A program made the translations under genes and the position numbers. 36,583 nucleotides of DNA from a virus: positions 1 to 36,583 of the IMG/VR virus record IMGVR_UViG_3300032770_000064. One strand, 5' to 3'. This document shows, in pieces, positions 13,081 to 20,028 of this stretch. Position 1 is the first letter of the stretch. Each line of letters begins with the position of its first letter. Below the pieces are notes generated by a model. That model was not told the DNA's origin. It made no database searches and was given only the letters and a program-made list of their open reading frames with translations.

Positions 13081-13262
13081 TCTACCACGTCCCCGGTAAC
13101 AAATTCATATCTGCCTACTGCTGCCTAGAAGAGGGGCATGAGGAGCGGGACGGGACTAGCTGTAGGTACATTCCTGAAGAGTCCCTAGTGCAACTATGTA
13201 AGCAGATATTGCTAGATAGGGGAGAAGTTGTGATACCACTACGCCCTAGGAGTCGAATGTAA
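13062..13262 (+). CDS. hypothetical 66-aa cysteine-rich protein
   Basis: A GTG start at 13062 with AAGGAG upstream. The protein has YCCLEEGHEE and TSCRYIP elements and resembles small phage proteins with a C-x-H-type metal site (compare 'C...EGHxG' host-range accessory genes). Only a plausible zinc site can be stated. It sits two bases before the Dam-like gene. Confidence 0.55.
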   Translation: MRCNKVVYHVPGNKFISAYCCLEEGHEERDGTSCRYIPEESLVQLCKQILLDRGEVVIPLRPRSRM

Positions 13263-13263
13263 A

Positions 13264-13605
13264 ATGGCAATTGGTGACTCCATAGCTACACCTCAGTGGT
13301 TACAGCCATTCATTGAGGATTGGTTTGACCCCTACCCTCTCAATGGTACTGGCCCCATCGAGCCTCCAGCCGGTGCAAAGGTATGGGTTAACCCTGGTTT
13401 CTCCAAGAAGGATCAAGCTATTGAGAATGCTATACGCTGGCACAACGCTGGACACATTGTTGCGTGTTACCTCCCCATCGAGTCATCAACCCAATATGGT
13501 AAGCGCCTGATTCAGTATGGTGTACGCAGACTATACTTCGATAGACGCCCTTATCCAGACTGCCGTAACATCGAGATATTCATACTGACTGCGGGGCGCA
13601 TGTGA
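13264..13605 (+). CDS. Dam-like (phage DNA N6-adenine methyltransferase family) short or degenerate protein
   Basis: A 113-residue protein resembling the phage Dam family (PF05869-like): TPQWLQPFIEDWFDPYPLNG, then VWVNPGFSKKDQAIENAIRW, then HNAGHIVACYLPIESSTQYG. The position of the catalytic N/DPPY/F box is occupied by NPGF, so the second proline is lost, and the protein is shorter than usual family members. It may be an inactive or specialised derivative. It overlaps the polymerase start (GTGA). Confidence 0.55.
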   Translation: MAIGDSIATPQWLQPFIEDWFDPYPLNGTGPIEPPAGAKVWVNPGFSKKDQAIENAIRWHNAGHIVACYLPIESSTQYGKRLIQYGVRRLYFDRRPYPDCRNIEIFILTAGRM

Positions 13606-16250
13606 GCATAGACCTAGATATCCTACCAGCTCTACCAACGGTCAACGGCCCGTATTGTGGTGTCTGCCCCAACCAGATGAACGGCATCCGTATGATCCCC
13701 CCTGATGGTCAGGGATACAGTGGGGTGATGATAGTGGGAGATAGTGGGTGGGAGTGGGAAGCCAAAGAGGGACGGGTGTTTGCAGGGCCAGCCGGTCAAT
13801 TTCTTGAGAAGCATATATTCAGGCGGTTAGGAGTCCAACGCAATGCCTTCACGCTCACAAACACGACATGGTGTAAAGCCCCATACCTCAACTTCTACGA
13901 TAAGGCTGGGCCAGAGGCTACAGTTATCATAGAGCACTGCCGCCCTTATCTTGATGAGCTTATTGACAAGGTTAAGCCCAAGGTTATTGTACCTATGGGG
14001 AATGTAGCACTGAGACGGGTGTGTGGGGTTAATGGCATCCAAGCGCATCAGTGTTATGTTCATGACACTCCCTATGGAATTCCTGCTGTTCCTACCTATC
14101 ACCCATCCTACCTGATGCAAGACAATCTCGCCTTTACCCCTGTAGCTCTCTTTGCGATGCGTAGAGCATTAGAGATAGCAAAGGCTGGAAGATTTGAAAG
14201 GATACTAACGGACTACTGCCTTGATCCATCCCTACCAGACCTGAAGCAGTGGATGGCTCGATATGGACACAGCTTTGACCTTACTCATGCGGTTGACATT
14301 GAGAACCCTTGGGGTAAGCTAGAGGATCGGGATAAAGACGACCCACATAAGGGTTCTGGATGGGAGATTACTAGGTGTGGATTTAGCTTTAATAGGGAGC
14401 TAGAAACGACGGGTAAGATTAGCTGTGGTCTTGCTGCTAGCTATCCTTGGGCGGAACCATTCATTAGCTTTACTAGGGAGTTACTAGCTAGGGCAAAACG
14501 TGTCGTATACCAGAATGCTAACCATGACCGTCCTAGGCTGGATGCTGCTGAGTGTCCTACCCTTGGGGCTGTAGATGATACGATGTGGTGCTTTCACTAT
14601 TTGCAGAGTGATTTACCCAAAGGCCTGAAGTTCTTTGCACCCTTCTATACAGACATGCCTGAGTGGGCCTCCCAGAAGGATGCACAACCTGCTTGGTACA
14701 ACGCTTGCGACAACGACGCCACGCTTCGCAGCTTTTTTGGGATGCGCGACTGGCTGATCCGGCAAGGCCGCTGGGAGCGTTTTAAACGCCATTGTAGCGA
14801 CACGGCTGCGCTTCTGGGGGAAATGTCCAGCGCAGGCGTTCTCGTTGACGTAGCGGCCCGCCAGACGCTTCAGGATGGCCTTCGTAGCGAGATTGCCCAG
14901 CTCGATTCCCAAATCCAGGCCGCTGTGCCCCGCGAGCTGCTCCCGGTGAAGGAACTGAAAACTGACCGAACGCTGAAGGAGCTACCTGATGAAGAGCGGG
15001 CCGACTGGGAACCTGTACAAGTTGTCTGCGAGTGTAAGCGAGTGCGTAAAGCCACAGGGCGGTGCCTCCTATGTGACGATACAAGGAGTGTTACCCACTA
15101 CAGAAAGCGACTGGCCTTTAATTGGAACTCCACCGACCAAGTACAAGACCTTGCTCGTCACTTCAAGTTCACCATCCCCAAGAAACGTGGAGAGGATCGT
15201 GAAGCCCTCGAAGCCAAGACACTAAAGAGCTTTGGCAAGAAGAAACGGGTGTTTGCTGACATCCTTGCGGCTAGGCAGAGGCACAAGTTAGTCAGTACCT
15301 ATAACTGGGAGTGCGATAGTGAAGGTAGGGTACACACAAAGTTTGGGTTTCATCCTTCTAATTGGAGGAAAAGCAGCCGTGATCCTAATCTCCAAAACAT
15401 CCCTAAGCGTAACGAGCTAGCTGCTGCCTTTAGGCGTACCATCATTGCTGCTCCTGGTCATGTTCTCATAGAGGCTGATTCGAGTGCTATAGAGGCGGTT
15501 CTTGTAGGCTATTGTGCCCAAAGCCCTCGATATATCAAGATTGCTCAAGCTGGCATACATGGCTTTGTTACTAGTCACAGACTTGCACTGAGAGATGGTG
15601 GTAGGGGTATTGACCCTAACCTACCCTTCGATGAGTTAACTAAGCAGTGCAAGAAGGTTAAGAAGGACTTTCCTAATGACTATGAGAATGCCAAGCGTGG
15701 GGATCATGCTGTGAACTATATGCTCTCTGCCTTCGGCCTTAATGATGAGGCTCCTGATGAGTTCCCTACCAAGAAGCTAGCACAGGACTTTATAGACTTC
15801 TACTTCAGCTTGTTCCCAGAGCTTCCTCCTTGGCAGAGGAATACTATCAAGCAAGCTGACATGCAGACCTTCCTAGATAACCATTTCCAGTACAGACACT
15901 ATTTCTTTGCCTGCACTAAATGGAATAGTAAGTATCAAAAGTGGGACTTGGGAAGTGACGCTAAGAGGGCTGTTAGCTTTGTACCATCATCAGATGCGAG
16001 TGCTATCCAATCAGAGGATTTGCTGACACTTGCAGAGATACCTGATATACGAAGGATGCTAAGGCTCATTGTGCATGATTCACACATTCTTGAGTGTCCT
16101 ATTAATGATGTGGAGTATGTATGCCCCATCCTACACTCAACCATGTCTCGCCCCCGTCCAGAGCTAGGAGGGCTAGAGATTGGGGTGGAAATCAAATATG
16201 GGCCTAATCTACAAGATACACAGTTATGGGTGCCGCCTAGCATTAACTAG
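13602..16250 (+). CDS. family-4 uracil-DNA glycosylase fused to family A DNA polymerase
   Basis: An 882-residue replicative polymerase. Residues ~15-200 are a UDG family-4 domain: Fe-S-type cysteines C19, C22, C91 and C113; a motif-1 region GDSGWEWEAKEGRVFAGPAG (46-65); KPKVIVPMGNVALRRV; and YHPSYLM (166-172). A 3'-5' exonuclease domain follows, with DIE (232-234), N307-x-D309 and Y366-x3-D370. A cysteine knuckle (C476, C478, C488, C491) is inserted before the palm. Polymerase motifs: A is EADSSAIEAVLVG with D626 and E631; B is NAKRGDHAVNY (696-706); C is VHDSHIL, with HDS at 825-827 instead of HDE. The same fusion type is known from SPO1-like polymerase. The start is GTG at 13602, overlapping the previous stop. 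A central stretch is markedly GC-richer than its flanks. Confidence 0.9.
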   Translation: MSIDLDILPALPTVNGPYCGVCPNQMNGIRMIPPDGQGYSGVMIVGDSGWEWEAKEGRVFAGPAGQFLEKHIFRRLGVQRNAFTLTNTTWCKAPYLNFYDKAGPEATVIIEHCRPYLDELIDKVKPKVIVPMGNVALRRVCGVNGIQAHQCYVHDTPYGIPAVPTYHPSYLMQDNLAFTPVALFAMRRALEIAKAGRFERILTDYCLDPSLPDLKQWMARYGHSFDLTHAVDIENPWGKLEDRDKDDPHKGSGWEITRCGFSFNRELETTGKISCGLAASYPWAEPFISFTRELLARAKRVVYQNANHDRPRLDAAECPTLGAVDDTMWCFHYLQSDLPKGLKFFAPFYTDMPEWASQKDAQPAWYNACDNDATLRSFFGMRDWLIRQGRWERFKRHCSDTAALLGEMSSAGVLVDVAARQTLQDGLRSEIAQLDSQIQAAVPRELLPVKELKTDRTLKELPDEERADWEPVQVVCECKRVRKATGRCLLCDDTRSVTHYRKRLAFNWNSTDQVQDLARHFKFTIPKKRGEDREALEAKTLKSFGKKKRVFADILAARQRHKLVSTYNWECDSEGRVHTKFGFHPSNWRKSSRDPNLQNIPKRNELAAAFRRTIIAAPGHVLIEADSSAIEAVLVGYCAQSPRYIKIAQAGIHGFVTSHRLALRDGGRGIDPNLPFDELTKQCKKVKKDFPNDYENAKRGDHAVNYMLSAFGLNDEAPDEFPTKKLAQDFIDFYFSLFPELPPWQRNTIKQADMQTFLDNHFQYRHYFFACTKWNSKYQKWDLGSDAKRAVSFVPSSDASAIQSEDLLTLAEIPDIRRMLRLIVHDSHILECPINDVEYVCPILHSTMSRPRPELGGLEIGVEIKYGPNLQDTQLWVPPSIN

Positions 16251-16276
16251 GCTACTAACAAAGGAGAGAGGAAAGC

Positions 16277-16540
16277 ATGGCAAAATTCAGCTTCGCAGCA
16301 TTTGCAAAAGATGTCCTTGTAGGAGCACAATACGCTCTGCCCGTTATTGCGGCCATCAAGGAAAACCCAGACGCTAGCGACATCAGCAAGGCAGCAACGG
16401 CGATCACGGGAGCTTCGCAGGCCGCAACGGCGATTGATCCGAACGATACTGCAACCATCAACGAAGCAACCAACGTAGCGGCGATCATCTTGCAGGCATT
16501 GGCGCTGCCTTCACCGGTCAAGCAGCCAACGGGAAGCTAG
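16277..16540 (+). CDS. hypothetical 87-aa alanine-rich protein
   Basis: ATG 16277 follows AAAGGAGAGAGGAAAGC, a very strong ribosome binding site. The protein is alanine-rich and helical, with two moderately hydrophobic segments (VLVGAQYALPVIAAIK; NVAAIILQALALPSPVK). It is the last rightward gene, between the polymerase and a terminator. The strong ribosome binding site suggests abundant synthesis. It might be a small structural or holin-like protein, but I do not recognise it. Confidence 0.65.
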   Translation: MAKFSFAAFAKDVLVGAQYALPVIAAIKENPDASDISKAATAITGASQAATAIDPNDTATINEATNVAAIILQALALPSPVKQPTGS

Positions 16541-16550
16541 AATTCGTGCA

Positions 16551-16587
16551 GCCTCACCCCTGCACGGAGAGGCGGTGGGGGCGTTTT
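16551..16587 (+). terminator. rightward terminator at the convergent junction
   Basis: GCCTCACC (16551-16558) pairs with GGTGGGGGC (16574-16582), with one bulge and one wobble, followed by GTTTT. A competing hairpin, GTGCAG (16546-16551) with CTGCAC (16560-16565), uses part of the same left arm. The end of the rightward transcript meets the end of the leftward late operon here. Confidence 0.6.
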
Positions 16588-16604
16588 CTGGCAGAGTTCG
16601 CCCC

Positions 16605-16811
16605 CTACTGCTTCACCCCTTCAGTTGGTGGAGTCTCAAACTGCGCCTTCCCACGCAGGGCAGTAACATTGGCACTGAGTGTGTTGCAGAACTTGTACAG
16701 GAACTTGTACCACTCAGGCGCATCATCCTTCGGTACAGGCAGAGATGAGGCGAAGGCCGAGAACACCTGCGACCCGGCTACGCTGATAAAGGCTACAGTT
16801 GTGGTTGTCAT
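16605..16811 (-). CDS. hypothetical 68-aa late protein
   Basis: ATG 16811 has GAGGAG five bases upstream, within the end of the preceding gene. The protein has a mildly hydrophobic N-terminus (TTVAFISVAGSQVFSAFASS) and an aromatic helix (PEWYKFLYKFCNTLSANV). I have seen similar short 'WYKFLYKF' proteins in phage late regions, but I know of no function. It is the last gene of the leftward unit. Confidence 0.6.
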   Translation of the reverse strand: MTTTTVAFISVAGSQVFSAFASSLPVPKDDAPEWYKFLYKFCNTLSANVTALRGKAQFETPPTEGVKQ

Positions 16812-16812
16812 A

Positions 16813-17199
16813 TCACTCCTCGTCCGGCAGTGCTCTTCGCGTCCAGCCTAGCTTATCTCTCATCCCCAAAAGCACTTGCAACGTATGTACAAAGACGAAC
16901 AGCGCCATAGGTACTGAAATGATGAGCAATCCCTGAATCCTATCCTGCAAACTTACAATCTGCTCACTCAACTTAGCAGATTCCATTACGTCCATGCGAT
17001 GTTCCAGTGCGGTAATCCTCTGCTCAGAAGTCGCCATGCGCTCTGGCATCGTAGTTCCCTGCGCCTCATCAATTATAGGGATAACCTGTACAGGCTTCAG
17101 TACCTTTGGGGCATAGACCAGCATAGTTACTGCTACAGCAAAGCAGCAACATATCTTAATCGCACCCGCGATTATTGGCTCGATCATCATTTTATCCAT
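16813..17199 (-). CDS. membrane protein with two helices and a coiled coil (holin/spanin-like position)
   Basis: A 128-residue protein from MDKMMIEPII. An N-terminal membrane helix (AGAIKICCCFAVAVTMLVYA) is followed by a coiled coil (SEQRITALEHRMDVMES; LSEQIVSLQDRIQG) and a second helix (LLIISVPMALFVFVHTLQVL). A longer frame runs to 17334, but the extra N-terminus is basic and low in quality. No start has a good ribosome binding site, so 17199 is a judgement. The topology and the position at the end of the late operon suggest a lysis or membrane-remodelling role. No endolysin is recognised nearby. Confidence 0.5.
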   Translation of the reverse strand: MDKMMIEPIIAGAIKICCCFAVAVTMLVYAPKVLKPVQVIPIIDEAQGTTMPERMATSEQRITALEHRMDVMESAKLSEQIVSLQDRIQGLLIISVPMALFVFVHTLQVLLGMRDKLGWTRRALPDEE

Positions 17200-17222
17200 T
17201 AGGCTAACTACGTTCGGCGGTA

Positions 17223-17384
17223 CTAATGGCCAGTTTCGCCTACTCCTCCTTGTTCTCGTATTTGAGCTGCTGTCTGCCCTATCAAACTCAGCATGTAACA
17301 TAGTGGAACATTTACGATGTACACAGTTCTCCAACCATGAGCCGCCCGCTTACCGGGACGTGGTTTGCTATGCCTGATTCGCAT
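17223..17384 (-). CDS. possible 53-aa basic protein
   Basis: A short frame starting at ATG 17384, with GAAG just upstream. It has a basic N-terminus (MRIRHSKPRPGKRAAHGW) and a short hydrophobic middle (IVNVPLCYMLSLIGQ). It overlaps the longer upstream extension of the 16813 gene in another frame, so only one of the two can be right. Support is weak. Confidence 0.35.
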   Translation of the reverse strand: MRIRHSKPRPGKRAAHGWRTVYIVNVPLCYMLSLIGQTAAQIREQGGVGETGH

Positions 17385-17430
17385 CTTCAACTGTTCGTCT
17401 TGTAGTATGCCTGCCATACTTGGGTGTGTA

Positions 17431-17456
17431 GATACGGGGCACCGTTGCCCCGTATC
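17431..17456. other. perfect 11-bp hairpin with tetraloop
   Basis: GATACGGGGCA (17431-17441) and TGCCCCGTATC (17446-17456) pair perfectly around the loop CCGT. There is no T-run on either side. It could be an RNA-processing or stability hairpin or a protein-binding site. The 17385-17530 interval holds this and the terminator-like hairpin, and nothing else that I can support. Confidence 0.65.
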
Positions 17457-17519
17457 AGAGTCAAGAAGGCGCGGCTAATCTCCCTGCAAACCGCACCCAC
17501 TTGCATGTCAAAGAGCCAA

Positions 17520-17549
17520 CCCAGCCCCAGTCACTTGTTTGGGGTTGGG
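17520..17549 (-). terminator. terminator-like hairpin at the end of the fibre genes
   Basis: CCCAGCCCCA (17520-17529) pairs with TGGGGTTGGG (17540-17549), with one wobble and a 10-base loop. On the minus strand it spans the stop of the 163-aa gene and is followed by TTGGCTCTTT, a poor T-tract. It may act as a partial terminator or a 3' stabiliser. Confidence 0.45.
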
Positions 17550-18022
17550 CTTGTCCACTGTTGCGGACTCCGTTGTAGTGGTTTACCCGTGAACGGTGGT
17601 GGGACAACTGTACCTTGTACTGTTGCGTTTACTGTTGTTCCCTTAGCAAACAGGTTCACTGTCGCATTGCTGTAAACCACAGATGTCTGTCCCGGCACCT
17701 TGACTACCAATGTATTTGCATGGATGGTTGAGCTACATGATGGGTCACAGAAGTCCGCCTGTGATACTCCAGCCACAGACGGCTCTATGTCGATCCTTGT
17801 ACCACCCGAGTAATCCCGTGCAATAGTCATAAGTACGCTACTAAATCCTGCTGCCTGCTGTCCGGGTAGCGTAACAGTTAAGTTGGATGGCAACATGAGA
17901 TTGTAGCAAGTTACTGCCGGATCACAGGGAGTCAGCAGGGTAAGTGTAGCTTGACTGTGCGCTACGGTACATACCAGCACCATCATCAGCACAAAGAGAA
18001 TGTCAACGATCAGTCGCTTCAT
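17531..18022 (-). CDS. secreted 163-aa protein with Sec signal peptide
   Basis: ATG 18022 follows CTGGAGCATCCG. Residues 1-24 form a classic signal peptide (MKRLIVDILFVLMMVLVCTV, then AHS-Q with an A-x-S cleavage site). The rest is a beta-rich domain of immunoglobulin-like appearance (NLTVTLPGQQAAGFSSVLMT; IEPSVAGVSQADFCDPSC; PGQTSVVYSNATVNLFAKG) with two cysteine pairs that could form disulfides. It is one of four signal-bearing proteins in this block. Function unknown; an exported or envelope-associated protein is suggested. Confidence 0.65.
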   Translation of the reverse strand: MKRLIVDILFVLMMVLVCTVAHSQATLTLLTPCDPAVTCYNLMLPSNLTVTLPGQQAAGFSSVLMTIARDYSGGTRIDIEPSVAGVSQADFCDPSCSSTIHANTLVVKVPGQTSVVYSNATVNLFAKGTTVNATVQGTVVPPPFTGKPLQRSPQQWTSPTPNK

Positions 18023-18069
18023 CGGATGCTCCAGTGCGGCGAGAGCCGAAGCCCCCGCCGCGTTGGGGG

Positions 18070-18360
18070 TTAGAACTGCGTTGGCGCTCCCACTACCGGC
18101 GCAGCTGGAGGCGGAGGTGGTGACGGGAAGTTCTGGTCAACAGCGTTGCTCGGCCCTGACTCTTCGCCATTCAGCACTGCGGTAATCCAGAAATAGTACA
18201 GGGTTCCAGCAATACCGGTGCTGAACTGGTAAGGTGAAGCCGCCACGCCCGTAGCAATCTGCGTTGATGTAGCAAAGTCATTGGTGGTACTGTTGTAGAC
18301 GTTGAAGGTGCATCCCGGAGTCATTTCTGTCCAAGGGATTGATATTCCATGTAGTGCCAT
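18070..18360 (-). CDS. 96-aa fibronectin-III-like small protein
   Basis: ATG 18360 has AGGAG eight bases upstream. The protein looks like one beta-sandwich domain (CTFNVYNSTTNDFATSTQIA; PYQFSTGIAGTLYYFWITAV; LNGEESGPSNAV) with FnIII character, ending in a proline tract (PSPPPPPAAPVVG). There is no signal peptide. Such modules often decorate phage tails or capsids. It lies between two signal-bearing genes. Confidence 0.6.
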   Translation of the reverse strand: MALHGISIPWTEMTPGCTFNVYNSTTNDFATSTQIATGVAASPYQFSTGIAGTLYYFWITAVLNGEESGPSNAVDQNFPSPPPPPAAPVVGAPTQF

Positions 18361-18393
18361 GCGGTTACTCTCCTATCATGGGTTAGAGATGCG

Positions 18394-20028
18394 TTAGAAC
18401 ATACTTACAAAGTTGGCCGCTTTCGGCGGAGAGATTGCCCCTGCCGATGGCCGGAAGCCGCTTAGTAAAATCTGCCAGAAGCCGGTCGTGGTTGCGCTCT
18501 TGGCGTAGGTTGCCGTGTAAGTGGTCACTGTAGTAAGCAATTTATACGCCGGAGACTGAGGGCCATCTGAGCTAAGGTCAACCAGTGGGGATTGTGGTGT
18601 CATCGTTCCCGCTCCCTCGTAGACTACTCCTGTGGCATAGAACAACTCTCCCGGAACCAGCGGCGTGAACGAACCTGAGGTCACGTTGCCCGCGCCGGTT
18701 GCAGTCCCGGAACTGACCAGTACGTTGTCGTCGGCAATATAGTCGATGCCGGAAAACTCTGCTATGCCCGCCATCGAGAATACACAGGTTACGGTGTCTG
18801 CACCTGTCGAGGGGGCAAATCCAGCCTGAAATTGCGTAACCGGGAAAACCTGATTTGATCCAGAGCCAAGCATGTACGTCAGGTTGACATTGTGAAATGC
18901 CGTGTTCAAAGTATCGGTGCAGTACTGCACACCGCCACTGCCACTCGCCCCGCTCTGAACAAAACCCATCGAGACAATAACCAAATCCCCGCTAGTAACG
19001 TTGCTGGTGAACGCAAGATTGGTTTTATTAGTGGCTCCGACCTTGAACTGCACTTCGCTGATGGTGTTGACTGTAGCTCCTACTTTAAGGCTTATCGTCT
19101 CAGTCGCGGTGTTTGGCGTGGGTGTAGCGGAATCGGTGACCTTGAAGGTTATGGAGTTCAGCGTTGCGGCTGTCGGAGTGCCCGTGATGCAGCCCGTGGA
19201 GGTGTTGAGTGACAGGCCCGATTGCAGCGACCCTGAAGTGATTGACCATGTGTATGCACCGATTCCGCCCGCAGCCTGCAAGCACCAGTCATAGGAATTC
19301 GTAAGTGAGCCATCGGGGGCAGTGGCCAGACTGGTGACTGCCAGCGTTGGTGTGGTCTTGAGCGCGACAATCAGGGCGGTGACTTGCGTATTACCGTTGT
19401 TGATGAACGACGCTCCATAAGTGCCATTCGTGCCTGCGATGCTGAACGCGGTGCAGTTGGAGTCGCTACCTTGCGCAAGAGCGAATTGCTGCCAACCGCT
19501 CGTAGTAACAGTGCAGGAGCCAGAGCTTTGAAAACCGCCTGCGTAGCCAAAGAGCAAATCGTTGTTATAGGCTGTAGTGATATTGCCGGTAGCGAACGTA
19601 GAAGGAGTGCCCGTGGTCGTGGTCGAGGTTGAGGCGTCTACGGTTAGCGACCAGTAAGGTGGAAACTCCGCGCACGCTCCACCCTGAAACGCAGAGCTAG
19701 TCCATGTGATAGTAACAGCCTCGGAACCCGATGAACCCAGTATGGTTCCATAGACAGCTACCCGAATACTGTTGCTGGTGTTTATGTAAAGCTGCGTCCA
19801 CGAACTGCTGCGCGTATCGCTGAAGGTGGGAGAACCGCTGGAACTCTCTACACTCCACCCACAAATAAGCAAATTACCGCTGGTCACGTTCCTGTCCATC
19901 GTGATGGTCGTGGTACGCGACCGCTGGGTCTGTACGATAGGAATATAGGGATAGGACGCAGTAATGGATTGCCCCCAGCAGGGCAGCGACAGCGCGAGAA
20001 TGAGCCACCCGCACCTTATTGTGCGCAT
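18394..20028 (-). CDS. secreted modular adhesin-like protein, duplicated domain around a putative Ig domain
   Basis: A 544-residue protein. ATG 20028 (MRTIRC) is chosen because it has GGAG six bases upstream and starts a signal peptide (CGWLILALSLPCWG-Q); the longer frame to 20274 is antisense-like sequence within the fibre gene. Domain A (~22-225) contains NVTSGNLLICGWSVESS. A He_PIG-like domain follows (~228-318; AAGGIGAYTWSITSGSLQSG, STGCITGTP). A second copy, A' (~323-540), contains NVTSGDLVIVSMGF. The A-Ig-A' layout suggests a surface-binding protein. It overlaps the preceding fibre gene by 13 bases. No catalytic motif is visible. Confidence 0.65.
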   Translation of the reverse strand: MRTIRCGWLILALSLPCWGQSITASYPYIPIVQTQRSRTTTITMDRNVTSGNLLICGWSVESSSGSPTFSDTRSSSWTQLYINTSNSIRVAVYGTILGSSGSEAVTITWTSSAFQGGACAEFPPYWSLTVDASTSTTTTGTPSTFATGNITTAYNNDLLFGYAGGFQSSGSCTVTTSGWQQFALAQGSDSNCTAFSIAGTNGTYGASFINNGNTQVTALIVALKTTPTLAVTSLATAPDGSLTNSYDWCLQAAGGIGAYTWSITSGSLQSGLSLNTSTGCITGTPTAATLNSITFKVTDSATPTPNTATETISLKVGATVNTISEVQFKVGATNKTNLAFTSNVTSGDLVIVSMGFVQSGASGSGGVQYCTDTLNTAFHNVNLTYMLGSGSNQVFPVTQFQAGFAPSTGADTVTCVFSMAGIAEFSGIDYIADDNVLVSSGTATGAGNVTSGSFTPLVPGELFYATGVVYEGAGTMTPQSPLVDLSSDGPQSPAYKLLTTVTTYTATYAKSATTTGFWQILLSGFRPSAGAISPPKAANFVSMF

